From: Candidatus Bathyarchaeota archaeon
GTDB lineage: Archaea > Thermoproteota > Bathyarchaeia > Bathyarchaeales > Bathycorpusculaceae
Assembly: GCA_003151735.1 (NCBI GenBank)
Contig: PLYI01000001.1
Location: forward strand, 1 to 64,000
Direction: 5' to 3'
Length of the DNA stretch: 64,000 nt
Shown here piece after piece: positions 44,108-53,783 of this stretch (position 1 is its first letter; every line of letters begins with the position of its first letter). The notes under the pieces are model-generated. The model was not told where the DNA came from. It ran no database searches and saw nothing but the letters and a program-made list of their open reading frames with translations. The position numbers were made by a program, and so were the translations under genes.

Positions 44108-46175
44108 TTTTACGCTCTCCTTTTGAGGGACAACTTGGGTTAAGACACAGCTTCCAAGGTCGCCTACTTCTTAGATAAACCGCTACTATAGGTGAGCCGC
44201 AGCTTTTGCAAGCACTGCGCAAAGGTTTAACGGTGCCAGTTTGGGGCAGAGGATAGGCGGCGGTGCATTTGCTTAAGAAATAGTTTGTGCAGCCGACAAA
44301 GCGTTTGCCAGTTTTTTTTGAGCGCAAAATCACGAGTTTTCCGTCGCTGCATTTTGGGCATGCTCCCACGGTTCTTTCTTCTATCCTTGACTTTTGGATC
44401 GGCTGACTCAGCTGGGCACCTATCTGGGCTTCTTTTTCTTTAAGCTCCGATGTTACGAACTTTAAGGTTTCTGTGGCGTTTTGTAGAACGTTTTGTTTTG
44501 TTTCTTTGCCCTGCTGGATTGCCTCCATTCTTCCTTCAAGAATTCTTGTCATTTCTGAAGAGACTACGCTTGGGCAATATTTTGAGAGAACTTCGATGAC
44601 TTCAAAGCCAAGATCGCTGACAAAGAGGCTGTCGGTACCGCTTAGGTATTTGCGGTCGTAGAGTGTTTGGATAGTTGCGGCTCTAGTGGCTTTGGTTCCG
44701 ATTTCCTCTTTCTCCATCTTCAACAGTAAAGTGCGAGGGTTGTATCTGGCGGGCGGCTTTGTGAGATGGTCGCCCAGAGTTACTTTTTTAACAGTAACTT
44801 TTTGTCCTTCGGCTAGCGACGGCAGGGAATCATCCTTCAACTGGACATAGGGAGAATAGAACCGCAGCCAACCCTCTTTCAACGTTCGCGTTGCATTCAA
44901 GCGAAAAAAGTTGCCGTTGATGCTTACGGTTACAGTTATGATTTGCCTTAATGCGGGTTCGCCGAAAACAGCCAAAAACCGCTTCACAACCAAGTCAAAG
45001 ATATTTCTTTCTGCGGAATCGAGGGGTTTTTCAAGCAGGTTTCCCGTGGGGTAAATTGCTGGGTGCGCAGAGTCGTATTTTTTGCCTTCGTTAGGCTTTA
45101 ATGTGGGTTTAGAGAGAAGGTCAGCGGTTTGTTTAGCGTATGCTGGTGCTTTTCCAAGTTTTTTAAGCACGGTTTTGTAGCCGATTGAGGGCGGAAGTTT
45201 TTGGCTGCTGGTTCGCGGATAAGAAATCAACGCTGACAAGTACAGGTGCTGAAGAATGCTTGAGGTACGCATGGGAGTGTACTTGAAGATGCGGTAGGCT
45301 TCACTCTGCAAAGCGCCAAGATCAAATGGCACAGGCGGATTCTGCAAAAACTCCTTCACATCCACTGCTTCTATTTGACCTTCCTTGGTTTTGCAAGCGT
45401 CCCTTATCGCCGTTGCCTGAGCTTTGTTTTCAAGAGTTTTCTCGTATTCCACTTCAAGAACAGTGTCGTTTACGCTTATTTTTGCAGTTAAGCTCCAGTA
45501 GGGCGTAGGAACGAAGCAGTTTATGGTTTTTTCGCGGGCATCGAGGAATCTTAGTGTTGGTCCCTGAACTCTGCCAGTGCTGAGCGTGGCGTATTGTCCA
45601 CTGCAGTTTTGGGCAGCCTGAGTTAAGGCTCGTGACAGGTTTATGCCGTATAACCAATCAACTTCATGGCGGGTTAATCCTGCTTCAACAAACGCAAAAT
45701 CCAAAGTTGGCTGCAAGTGAGCGTATGATTTTTGAAGTTCTTCTTTTGTGAGGGTTGAGTATTTCATTCGTTTAGCTACCGCTTCTTTGCCGCCGCAAGC
45801 GTATTTCAGGATAGTGTAGCCTATGATGCTGCCTTCAATGTCAAAGTCGCAAGCATCAACAAACCCCTCTGCGTCTTTAGCTAGTTGAGCAATGACTTTT
45901 AACCAAACACGAATTCTGGACGCTCCACGCTCAGCAAGGTAAAGCGGCACCCACTGGTAATCAAAAACTGGGTAGCGCCGCCCTTTCTGTTTACTTGTGA
46001 TCGTGTATAGGTGTCCCAGCGCTGGAACCACCACGATGCAGCCATCTCGGTAGGCTTGGTAGTAGGGTACTCCGTTGCTGACTGTTTTTTTCGGTTTCCC
46101 CTCAGCATCCAACGCCGTGGCTATCCTGTTTGCAGCATCAGGTTTTTCAGTGATGATTAATGTATATTTTTCCAA
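44097..46175 (-). CDS. topA: DNA topoisomerase I (type IA)
   Basis: A 692-residue type IA topoisomerase. The TOPRIM domain has IITEKPDAANRIATAL and DACDFDIEGSIIGYTI. The catalytic Tyr is in SALISYPRTSSQKLP. The C-terminal zinc ribbons include CPKCSDGKLVILRSKKTGKR and CKSCGSPIVAVYL. It relaxes negative supercoils by single-strand passage. It is the first gene of an operon with the zinc protein and the OSTC-like gene. Confidence 0.96.
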   Translation of the reverse strand: MEKYTLIITEKPDAANRIATALDAEGKPKKTVSNGVPYYQAYRDGCIVVVPALGHLYTITSKQKGRRYPVFDYQWVPLYLAERGASRIRVWLKVIAQLAKDAEGFVDACDFDIEGSIIGYTILKYACGGKEAVAKRMKYSTLTKEELQKSYAHLQPTLDFAFVEAGLTRHEVDWLYGINLSRALTQAAQNCSGQYATLSTGRVQGPTLRFLDAREKTINCFVPTPYWSLTAKISVNDTVLEVEYEKTLENKAQATAIRDACKTKEGQIEAVDVKEFLQNPPVPFDLGALQSEAYRIFKYTPMRTSSILQHLYLSALISYPRTSSQKLPPSIGYKTVLKKLGKAPAYAKQTADLLSKPTLKPNEGKKYDSAHPAIYPTGNLLEKPLDSAERNIFDLVVKRFLAVFGEPALRQIITVTVSINGNFFRLNATRTLKEGWLRFYSPYVQLKDDSLPSLAEGQKVTVKKVTLGDHLTKPPARYNPRTLLLKMEKEEIGTKATRAATIQTLYDRKYLSGTDSLFVSDLGFEVIEVLSKYCPSVVSSEMTRILEGRMEAIQQGKETKQNVLQNATETLKFVTSELKEKEAQIGAQLSQPIQKSRIEERTVGACPKCSDGKLVILRSKKTGKRFVGCTNYFLSKCTAAYPLPQTGTVKPLRSACKSCGSPIVAVYLRSRRPWKLCLNPSCPSKGERKSEV

Positions 46176-46311
46176 ACGCTTTGTAACCGCACTTTAAACA
46201 TTTCAAATGGAGTTGCTGTTTAAAGCTTTAGTAAGTGCGTAACTAATTCGGGCTTAAAATTTTTAGCAACCGATAAATACGCCATAGCCATGTATCTACT
46301 GGGGAATTTGG

Positions 46312-46482
46312 ATGCCGCAACGCGTTATTTGCCAGGGTTGTAACCATATTTTATATGAAGGCAAAGACCTTAAACCGCCAGACGAAATTATTGCGCAGTA
46401 TGAGGGAAAATGCCCAAAATGCGCTAGAAAATTATCTTTGTTGCCTTTGGACGTGGAAGTTAAACCTTTAAGCAAGCGTTGA
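46312..46482 (+). CDS. Small zinc ribbon protein (56 residues)
   Basis: Begins MPQRVICQGCNHILYEGKDL and contains a second pair, GKCPKCARKLSLL. The two CxxC pairs 26 residues apart fit a zinc ribbon. GGGG lies upstream of the ATG. Small proteins of this type are widespread in TACK archaea, often with an unknown role. It is short, but the codon use and the paired Cys motif make it credible. Confidence 0.65.
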   Translation: MPQRVICQGCNHILYEGKDLKPPDEIIAQYEGKCPKCARKLSLLPLDVEVKPLSKR

Positions 46483-46940
46483 CAGCAAACTTGAGCACTC
46501 CAACCGAAGCCTCGGTTAATTTGTCAGTTTAGACACACTGGAAATTGGCGGCTAAAACCAAAATGGGCAAATACCTTACTAACCTAGAAACCGATTTTTT
46601 TTCTAGATCAATAGATTTGTCTCAAGAAAATATCTCAGTGATAAATATCAGCGCATAAGGGTGCTTATCGCTTTTAGCTACTAACACCAAAGCCACCACT
46701 TCAAGTGTCGACCTTAATTCTCATGCCCTTGATGGGGCTTAAGCTAAAAAATAGATAAGGGTTTTAGAAAATTTTTGAGGTGCAAAGAGTGTTTAGGTTT
46801 AACCTTTTGGTTATAGGTCACGTTACTAACCCTTCTAGTCGCTGAAGCCATTCTTTGTAGGTTTTGGAAAGCCATAAATAAATCACCAATGTGTAAAATA
46901 GTACAATCGCAATATACACTTGGAAAAGAGATGACTTAAG
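46483..46940. other. Gap upstream of aglB without a recognised gene
   Basis: The 458 bases have no convincing frame. The word GGGCTTAAGCTAAAAAA at 46735-46751 could be part of a terminator for the small zinc ribbon gene. The aglB promoter should lie near 46880-46915, where AT-rich words occur (ATAAATAAATC). Confidence 0.3.
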
Positions 46941-49238
46941 GTGCCTGAAGGAATTAAGGAACGACTCAGTAACAGCTTATCAATTTTTAGCAGACTAAGA
47001 ATTCAGGTAAGCCACGGTTCAATCTTAGCTTTTGCAGCGTTAATAATGATTCTTTTTGTCGCATTCACAGTTCGTATTCTACCTTTACGCTGGGAAAACC
47101 TCTCTCAAGGGACCGCTCTTCTAAACGAGTTTGACCCATACTACCAGTTCAGCATTACCCAGCATATGGTACAGAACGGTTTACTTTCACCATATTGGCC
47201 AACCCACTGGATTAACACTCAGAAATGGTATCCAGACGGATTAGACATGTCTACTTCGCTGCCAGCGTTGCCTATGACAGCTGCCGTGCTCTATCAAGTT
47301 GTCACATTATTCGGCGCAAAAATTGATTTAATGACCTTCACATCCATTCTCCCAGCGGCTATAGCTGTAGTCTCATGTTTCATTCTCTACTTAATCGGCA
47401 AAGACATGGGTGGAAAAGCAGTCGGTCTATTCGCAGCACTATTCCTCGCTTTGGCGCCCTCATTCTTGCAGCGAAGCTCTCTTGGATTCTTTGATACAGA
47501 AGTGCCCGGTGTACTTGGTCTGGTACTATTCATCTTCCTGTTCCTAAGGTCAGTGGATAGCAACAAATCCCTACGTGCCTCGTTATTGTATTCGTTAGGT
47601 TCAGGTGCAGCATTGGCATATTTCATCGCAGGTTGGGGAGCAGCATACTACCTGATTGCCCTCGCAGTTCTATTCGTCTTTGTCATGGTTCTACTAAAGA
47701 GGTACACACCAAGACTGCTGATTAACTACAGCATAACTTTCGGTTTGGCATTGTTTATAGGAACAAAGGTTCCATACATTTCGCTTAACTACGTAATTTC
47801 GGGTGCAGTACTTCCGGTAGCTGCAGTGTTTATCGTGCTTGTGGTTGCAGAGATTCTGAGAAACAACATATCTATGAAAACTAAACTGTCACTTGCAATC
47901 GCGGCGTTAGTAGCAATCGTGGGCGGATTTGCAGTTTTAATCGCAACAGACAAACTTGGCGGAATAACTGGAAAATTCGTAACGGTTTTAGATCCTTTCA
48001 TCAGGGCTGCTTCGCCGCTCGTCGATTCAGTGGCTGAACAGAGAATCGCCGCATGGGGAAACATATACCTTGAATTTGGAATAGCTATCCTATTCTTCCT
48101 TGTAGGTTTATACTTCGTACTGCGAAATCCAACAAACAGAAACATCTTCCTGCTACTTTTCGCGGTAACTGGACTCTACTTCGCATCTTCAATGATACGT
48201 CTATTAGTCCTCTTCGCTCCAGCATTCGCCATCATAGCAGGCATCGGCGTCATAAGCATACTCAAGCCCTTCTTCACACTGCTACAAGAAGCACCGCGCG
48301 CTCTTGCAAAGTCAAAGCGTAAAATGGCACGTGTAAGCAAGGAATACAGTGGCGTCGCAGTTTTCATAATCTTCATGATGCTTGTAACAAACTTGGCGTT
48401 TTCACCACAAACTGGCGGCATGCCAAGAGCCATCGAGCAAGCTTATGTGCCAACAGCAATCAGCGCCTCAAGCCTTCCAATAGGTGGAGCAAGTCTCAGT
48501 GCGCCGGTCAGTGCATGGCTTGACGCAGTCGGCTGGATGAAAACTAATGTTCATTCAACCGATGCTGTTGTTATGTGGTGGGACTACGGCAACTGGCTAA
48601 GCGACCTTGGAAACGTAACCAGTTTAGCTGACAACACCACAGAAAACGCTACGCAAATAGAAAACGTGGGCTTCACATTCATGGGTAACGAGAACCAATC
48701 AATGGCAATGCTCTCAGCTTATGGCCAATCACGTGTCAAATACATCGCTGTCTTTGAAGTCCTCCAAATATCTCAATCAGCCAGCGGGTCTTCATCATAC
48801 ACTGCAAGCCCAGCTGGATACGGAGATGAAGGCAAATGGGTATGGATGGCAAGAATCTCAGGGCAAGCAGAAAGTAGACTGGAAAAGGAAGGGTTCATGG
48901 ATCCTGCAACCGCATGGACAAATGAAACAACCTTTGGTTCCAGCGATCCAACAACGGGCAAGTGGGTATGGAACGACCAAGGCTTAAACTGCACCGTGGA
49001 AGAACTGTTGAACTACGCAGAAGTACAGTACGCCAACACAATCACACAAGCTACAAACAACCAAATCACCATCACCCCAGACCTAACAACCACAACGCCA
49101 ACATACTTCAAAGAAGCATACTTCGCAGGACTAAACACAGGTCCAGGACAATACGGCGGATTAATCCCGGTTGTTGCAATCTACTCAATTGACTGGGCAA
49201 CATGGGACGCGCAGCACGGCATAACACCGCCGTCCTAA
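46941..49238 (+). CDS. aglB: Oligosaccharyltransferase AglB (STT3 family)
   Basis: A 765-residue membrane enzyme with a GTG start. The first acidic catalytic motif is NEFDPYYQFSITQHMV and the second FFDTEVPGVLGLV. About 11-13 membrane helices follow, then a soluble domain with WWDYG (in VVMWWDYGNWLSDLG, near residue 545), the sequon-binding motif. It moves a lipid-linked glycan to Asn in N-x-S/T on secreted proteins such as pilins. It is followed 17 bases later by a GPT-family gene. Confidence 0.95.
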   Translation: MPEGIKERLSNSLSIFSRLRIQVSHGSILAFAALIMILFVAFTVRILPLRWENLSQGTALLNEFDPYYQFSITQHMVQNGLLSPYWPTHWINTQKWYPDGLDMSTSLPALPMTAAVLYQVVTLFGAKIDLMTFTSILPAAIAVVSCFILYLIGKDMGGKAVGLFAALFLALAPSFLQRSSLGFFDTEVPGVLGLVLFIFLFLRSVDSNKSLRASLLYSLGSGAALAYFIAGWGAAYYLIALAVLFVFVMVLLKRYTPRLLINYSITFGLALFIGTKVPYISLNYVISGAVLPVAAVFIVLVVAEILRNNISMKTKLSLAIAALVAIVGGFAVLIATDKLGGITGKFVTVLDPFIRAASPLVDSVAEQRIAAWGNIYLEFGIAILFFLVGLYFVLRNPTNRNIFLLLFAVTGLYFASSMIRLLVLFAPAFAIIAGIGVISILKPFFTLLQEAPRALAKSKRKMARVSKEYSGVAVFIIFMMLVTNLAFSPQTGGMPRAIEQAYVPTAISASSLPIGGASLSAPVSAWLDAVGWMKTNVHSTDAVVMWWDYGNWLSDLGNVTSLADNTTENATQIENVGFTFMGNENQSMAMLSAYGQSRVKYIAVFEVLQISQSASGSSSYTASPAGYGDEGKWVWMARISGQAESRLEKEGFMDPATAWTNETTFGSSDPTTGKWVWNDQGLNCTVEELLNYAEVQYANTITQATNNQITITPDLTTTTPTYFKEAYFAGLNTGPGQYGGLIPVVAIYSIDWATWDAQHGITPPS

Positions 49239-49254
49239 GGAAGCATGAAGTAGC

Positions 49255-50109
49255 TTGGTGTTTCCAAAGGTCCCCGACCAGCATAAAGTTGGTCGACCTT
49301 TAATTCCCAATGGTTTAGGCGTTATTTTCGTCCTAACCACCACCGTTTATCTTTTCATTCTTTATTTTTTAAAAATACCCAATGCTTCGGCACCATTTAC
49401 TCTAGCCGCGTGTATACTATTCGGTGGGTTCATGGGGCTTTTAGATGATTTTATGGATTTGAAATGGCGCTACAAGGCTTTTATGCCCTTAATCGCTGCC
49501 TTACCACTCATTGCTTTTGCGATGCAAGCAAATGCAAGAACAGACATAGCGTTGCCATTTATCGGAACATTACATTTTGGTTCAATATACTTCGCAGTCA
49601 TCATCCCACTCATTGTTATGATAGTTACAAACGCAGTGAACATGCTTGGTGGATTAAACGGGTTAGAGACTGTCTGCCCAGCAATAATCATCATGGGATT
49701 GATGGCTTTCTCACCACTATACATTATAATGGTTGGTCCCTTACTTTTCTGGTTAGTTTTAGCTTACTTAAATGTTAGGGGCAAGATTTTTGTTGGGAAT
49801 TCAGGGTCATTTGCCATCGGAATGACTATCGCCTCTTTCGCCGTTATCTCGGATTTAAAATTCAGCCTGCTGATTTCTCTTATTCCCTACATCTTCAACT
49901 CAGTTGTCATCCTGCTAGCAATATTCTTTGTGCGCAAAAAAGCCAAAGTCACCTTCGACGGCAAAAACCTATCCTCAGACAACCGAAGAAGTCTAGTTAC
50001 AATGTTAACTTACCATCGTCCCTTAACTGAACGCCAAGTAGTCATCATAATCTCAGGGATAGTTGCGTTGTTTACTTTGCTAGGGGGACTAATCCAGCTT
50101 TTGTCATAA
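49255..50109 (+). CDS. UDP-GlcNAc/dolichyl-phosphate sugar-phosphate transferase (GPT/MraY family)
   Basis: A 284-residue polytopic enzyme. Motifs are MGLLDDFMDLKWRYKAF (acidic Mg2+ site, about residues 61-77), TNAVNMLGGLNGLE and FVGNSGSFAIGMTI. It starts the lipid-linked glycan by moving a sugar-1-phosphate to a polyprenyl phosphate, so it likely supplies AglB. An in-frame TGA just upstream forces the start to TTG 49255 or GTG 49258. That leaves the protein without the first membrane helix seen in most relatives. It begins directly at VFPKVPDQHKVGRPLIPNGL. Confidence 0.88.
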   Translation: MVFPKVPDQHKVGRPLIPNGLGVIFVLTTTVYLFILYFLKIPNASAPFTLAACILFGGFMGLLDDFMDLKWRYKAFMPLIAALPLIAFAMQANARTDIALPFIGTLHFGSIYFAVIIPLIVMIVTNAVNMLGGLNGLETVCPAIIIMGLMAFSPLYIIMVGPLLFWLVLAYLNVRGKIFVGNSGSFAIGMTIASFAVISDLKFSLLISLIPYIFNSVVILLAIFFVRKKAKVTFDGKNLSSDNRRSLVTMLTYHRPLTERQVVIIISGIVALFTLLGGLIQLLS

Positions 50110-50121
50110 AACTTTTAGTCG

Positions 50122-52851
50122 TTAAGCTCCAAGGAAGCTTTCGAGCCTCGTTAACCCGATGATTTCCTCAAAGTTGAGACCCAACGCATCCAAAACCTGA
50201 TCAAAAGTCGATTGCAAATACGCGATGTATTTGTCTACGTCCACCTCGTTTCTTGAAGATAACTCAACAGGTTTTACGCGGTCTTTGTTGCTGTTGACTT
50301 TAACAAAACTTATGAGGTCACCTGCTCGAAGTTCCTGTCCACTTGCTTGCAAAATTTTCGCTGCTTTAACATGCTGGGGTGTTGTTTTGGTGTAGCTTGC
50401 AACTTCATCGCCCAACACTACGTGGAAGGCGAGGTCTGTCATGTCGCCCCATTCTCGGCGTTTGAGGATGTTGTAGCGGTCGCGCACTATTCCCGCTATG
50501 TCTTTTTTTGCTTTTTCGAACTCTTCAGGGTTTTTAACTTTTGCAAGACGTTCTTTCATTTGGTTGAAGGCGTCTTTGATAAAGATGGGAATGTGTTTTT
50601 TCTTGCCTGTCAACCCCTTAACGTCTACCGTGCCGTCTTCGAGGACGCCGAGGTAGTTCTTTTTGCGTGAACTGAAAACCGCATATCTGTAAGTTTTGTC
50701 GACGTCTATGCCCATTCCCAGCTCGTGCTCGGTGTAGTGCACGACATCTTCGATCTGCTCTTTGGTGGGGTTTTTGAGGAATAAGCTGTCGGTATCGCCG
50801 TAGAGCACTGTTATTCCCACGGTTTTTGCATGATTTAAGATTTGGGTGATGCTGTACCTTCCGATTGCGGCTGTGGCTTCCGCAACTGGGGGACAATAGA
50901 GGTCGAAGCTGTCTGCGCCAAAAACGCCGTAGCTGGCGTTTAAAATGACTTTGAGCGCTCCTTGGGTGATGTTGTACCAACTGCGTAGCTCAGGCGGCAA
51001 GGTTTTGTCTTTGGCTCGGCTCTTGTACCATCGCACACGCAAATCGCGCAGCGAACCGATAAGGAGACTTTCAAGCGCCCGTTTTTCTAGGCAGCTCCAA
51101 TGGGGTGTGTCTGGTATCATGTGTCCTTTGCAGTTGGGGTGGCTGCAGCAGATGGATTGGTAGCCTAGGTTCCAGACTTTAATGATGCTGGGGTACAGGC
51201 TGGGAAAGTCCATTACAGCCACGTTAAAGTGCACGCCAGGCGTAGGTTCGACGACGATGGCGCCCTTGTATTTTTTGCCCTTAATTACCGCGGTTGAGGT
51301 GGTTTTGCCTTTTTTGGTCAGGATGTCTTCGGCGTTTGGGATAAGCATGTTTCTTTTTCGGTGTTCCCGATGCATGAAGTTGCGTATCCAGCGACTTACG
51401 CCTTGTCGGCTTACATCCTCCATGGGCATACTGCTGATGCGGGCCAAAACCAACATCAGTTTCATGGCGGAGTCGTCTTCGAAGCTGGTGAGTTTGTAGG
51501 TAATTTCTGAATCCCGCAGGCAATAGGCGGCTAGTTCGCTGTAGGATAGGTTTCCGAACGTTTTTTCTAAATGGATTTTTTCTACGCCAAGAAGAGCATT
51601 GCCTACATCGCCAAGGCTTACATCTTTGTAGCGGTTGCCGTATGCGTAGATTTGTACAGACCGATTAAAAAAGAACTTGTAGAGGTCAAGGTGGATGCCG
51701 TAGCGCAGAAGGCAGACGCGTTTGCCGATTTCTATGGGAACATCACGTTTGTTATTAAAGCCCAAGTTTGCTGCTCGGTGGGCTAGGTAGCGGAGGTCAA
51801 AGTCGTCGCCGTTGAAGGTTAAGATGAATGGGTAATCGCAGAGTACGTCGAAGACTTTGCGCAGCAACTCTTCTTCGGTTTCGCAGTATTCGACTTCGAT
51901 GTCGGCGGCTAAATGTACGTTACCTTCCCTCATGCCCTCACGCTTTAGAACAAGCACTCTTTTTTCGCCGTCGGAGCTGTAGATTGAGCAGGCAATTATG
52001 GGGGAGGCGCCTTCACGTGAATCAGGCACCCTTGTCGATAGGGGCGAGTAAACTTCGATGTCGATGGCTGCTCGACGGAACTTCGGCGCAGGGTACTCAA
52101 GGAGTTTTGCCCACATCTCAGCGAACTCGCGTTCCTCCTCAGAGCATTCTTTGAATAGGCTTTTTATTTTGTTGAGGTTCTCAGTTGCTTCCTCAAGCAA
52201 AACAGGAACAAGGTTGCTGTCTTTGACCTCGTAAATCATTCCGGGCAACAGTTGGCGGTCGTAAATGTATGATTGGTAATACTTGATTTTTGACTCCCAA
52301 ATTTTGATTTCCTCTGGCTCAATGTGGGTTTCGGAGATTCTTGGGAAATCTTCGGGCACGATGTCTCTTATGGTGCCTTGGGGTCTGCCGCCGATTGCTA
52401 AGGGGTCTTTAGCGATTATTTTTGTAACTTCAACAGTTTGGTTTAGAAGAGGGTCGTATTTCTTTACGACTTCTAGGCTATCGAAGCCTTCATGATGGAC
52501 CAAACGCTCTATTCTGTTTAGGTCGTACGGTTTTAGGTTGGTTAAGCAGTAGGGTTTGTGGCCGGTATTGTCATACCAAAAGTAGATTTGCCCTGATTCC
52601 GGCTCATAAAGTTTGATTATAACTTTTTTCTGGCGTCCGTCATAGGAAGCAGAGACGAAATATGAAGGTGGAAGGTTTTCTGGGCAAACTGGCGGATATG
52701 GTTGGCGCTGCCTCTTTTTCGGCTTAACCCCTACTACTGCCTGCTGAACTTCAGGCAATTGAGCTGGCGCAAGCGCTTTAGCCTCCTCTTTCACGAGAGG
52801 TTTAGTTTGTTCGCTGATGCAATAATCTAATAGAGTGCGCGCCATCCCCAC
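50122..52851 (-). CDS. polB: Family B DNA polymerase
   Basis: A 909-residue polymerase. The exonuclease part has RAAIDIEVYSP (Exo I) and FNGDDFDLRYLAHRAANLGF (Exo II). The polymerase part has MDFPSLYPSIIKVWNLGYQS (about 545-564), ILNASYGVFGA and YGDTDSLF (about 683-690). These match archaeal replicative B-family enzymes. The Pro/Gln/Lys-rich N-terminal 50 residues look unstructured. Confidence 0.95.
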   Translation of the reverse strand: MGMARTLLDYCISEQTKPLVKEEAKALAPAQLPEVQQAVVGVKPKKRQRQPYPPVCPENLPPSYFVSASYDGRQKKVIIKLYEPESGQIYFWYDNTGHKPYCLTNLKPYDLNRIERLVHHEGFDSLEVVKKYDPLLNQTVEVTKIIAKDPLAIGGRPQGTIRDIVPEDFPRISETHIEPEEIKIWESKIKYYQSYIYDRQLLPGMIYEVKDSNLVPVLLEEATENLNKIKSLFKECSEEEREFAEMWAKLLEYPAPKFRRAAIDIEVYSPLSTRVPDSREGASPIIACSIYSSDGEKRVLVLKREGMREGNVHLAADIEVEYCETEEELLRKVFDVLCDYPFILTFNGDDFDLRYLAHRAANLGFNNKRDVPIEIGKRVCLLRYGIHLDLYKFFFNRSVQIYAYGNRYKDVSLGDVGNALLGVEKIHLEKTFGNLSYSELAAYCLRDSEITYKLTSFEDDSAMKLMLVLARISSMPMEDVSRQGVSRWIRNFMHREHRKRNMLIPNAEDILTKKGKTTSTAVIKGKKYKGAIVVEPTPGVHFNVAVMDFPSLYPSIIKVWNLGYQSICCSHPNCKGHMIPDTPHWSCLEKRALESLLIGSLRDLRVRWYKSRAKDKTLPPELRSWYNITQGALKVILNASYGVFGADSFDLYCPPVAEATAAIGRYSITQILNHAKTVGITVLYGDTDSLFLKNPTKEQIEDVVHYTEHELGMGIDVDKTYRYAVFSSRKKNYLGVLEDGTVDVKGLTGKKKHIPIFIKDAFNQMKERLAKVKNPEEFEKAKKDIAGIVRDRYNILKRREWGDMTDLAFHVVLGDEVASYTKTTPQHVKAAKILQASGQELRAGDLISFVKVNSNKDRVKPVELSSRNEVDVDKYIAYLQSTFDQVLDALGLNFEEIIGLTRLESFLGA

Positions 52852-53003
52852 TTAACCTTAGACTCTAATATTGAACATAGAGACTAAAATGTCTACTTAC
52901 AAAAAACTAACAAAATTGCCCATATTTTAACGTTATAAAACGAAGACAAAAAACGGAAAAAATTCAGAATTTCATTAACTTTTAGCAGTAGTTATCTTGG
53001 GAT

Positions 53004-53228
53004 TTAGTTAAGTTCATGCACTGCGCGGATATGCTTGTCAACTTCTTTTTTGGTATTAAAGATTTGACCGCATTCGGGACACATGTATTGCCCTGCTCTG
53101 GTTTCAGGGGTGAATTTGCGTTTTATTATTTGACTCAATATTCCAGCTCTGATCAAAAATAAGGATAACATGACATAAACAGGTGTGTGCAGTGGTCTGT
53201 TACACACTCTATCTTTTTGATTGAACAT
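53004..53228 (-). CDS. C2H2 zinc-finger small protein
   Basis: A 74-residue frame ending in an intact finger: CPECGQIFNTKKEVDKHIRA then VHELN (C-x2-C-x12-H-x4-H). The preceding part is less conserved-looking and the start is uncertain; a shorter form starting at the internal MLSLFLIRA is possible. Such small C2H2 proteins occur in archaea and may bind nucleic acid. It is a near-paralogue of the next gene. Confidence 0.6.
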   Translation of the reverse strand: MFNQKDRVCNRPLHTPVYVMLSLFLIRAGILSQIIKRKFTPETRAGQYMCPECGQIFNTKKEVDKHIRAVHELN

Positions 53229-53316
53229 GAAGGATAAAATCTTAGTAAACGATGAGAAATAGTATGTAGACAGATTTTCCAGTGCCCTTAATCATGTAGT
53301 TTAGCATGCGAAGCTT

Positions 53317-53607
53317 TCACACGAACTTCATAAACGTCATTGAGATGACTCTCAGTTGCACTTCCTCTTCAAACGGTTTGCTGCATTCAGGGCATAAATA
53401 AACGTCCTGAGCTCTTCTTGATGTTTCTTTCAAATAAATCACCTCCCCCGGCAAAAAATTGGAAGAAAACACAAGAGCTTTACTCATTTCGTACGCTCTG
53501 CCTTCTTCAATGAGTTCACGAACTCGCGGACCGCCCTTTGCGCCGCCTCTTCTACCTGCCTCTTGAACGATCATCTTTACCTCAGCCCGTGCCCATGTCT
53601 TCATCAC
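53317..53607 (-). CDS. Zinc-finger protein with frameshifted C-terminus
   Basis: A 96-residue frame with IVQEAGRRGGAKGGPRVREL and later DVYLCPECSKPFEEEVQL. After this the frame ends as RVISMTFMKFV, with no His ligands. In the next frame the sequence reads SHLNDVYEVRVKASHAKL, ending at a TAA at 53288-53290. That would place His at the right x12 distance after the second Cys. The simplest reading is a recent frameshift (53350-53360) in a C2H2 protein; the second ligand would be Tyr. The Gly-rich segment is of unknown function. Confidence 0.55.
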   Translation of the reverse strand: MMKTWARAEVKMIVQEAGRRGGAKGGPRVRELIEEGRAYEMSKALVFSSNFLPGEVIYLKETSRRAQDVYLCPECSKPFEEEVQLRVISMTFMKFV

Positions 53608-53783
53608 TGTTTCGCCTTCTTGACAAACACGTCACCTCCATTCTTTGGAAATTGATTCAGTTTGCGCAGGGTCTAGCATAAATGAATAGTTCACAAGGAT
53701 ATGTGGCTGTTAACATGCAGTAACATAGCTGCTTTTTGAATTCTTATTAAGTCCAACGTGTTTTTCATTGCTGTGAACCAGAT

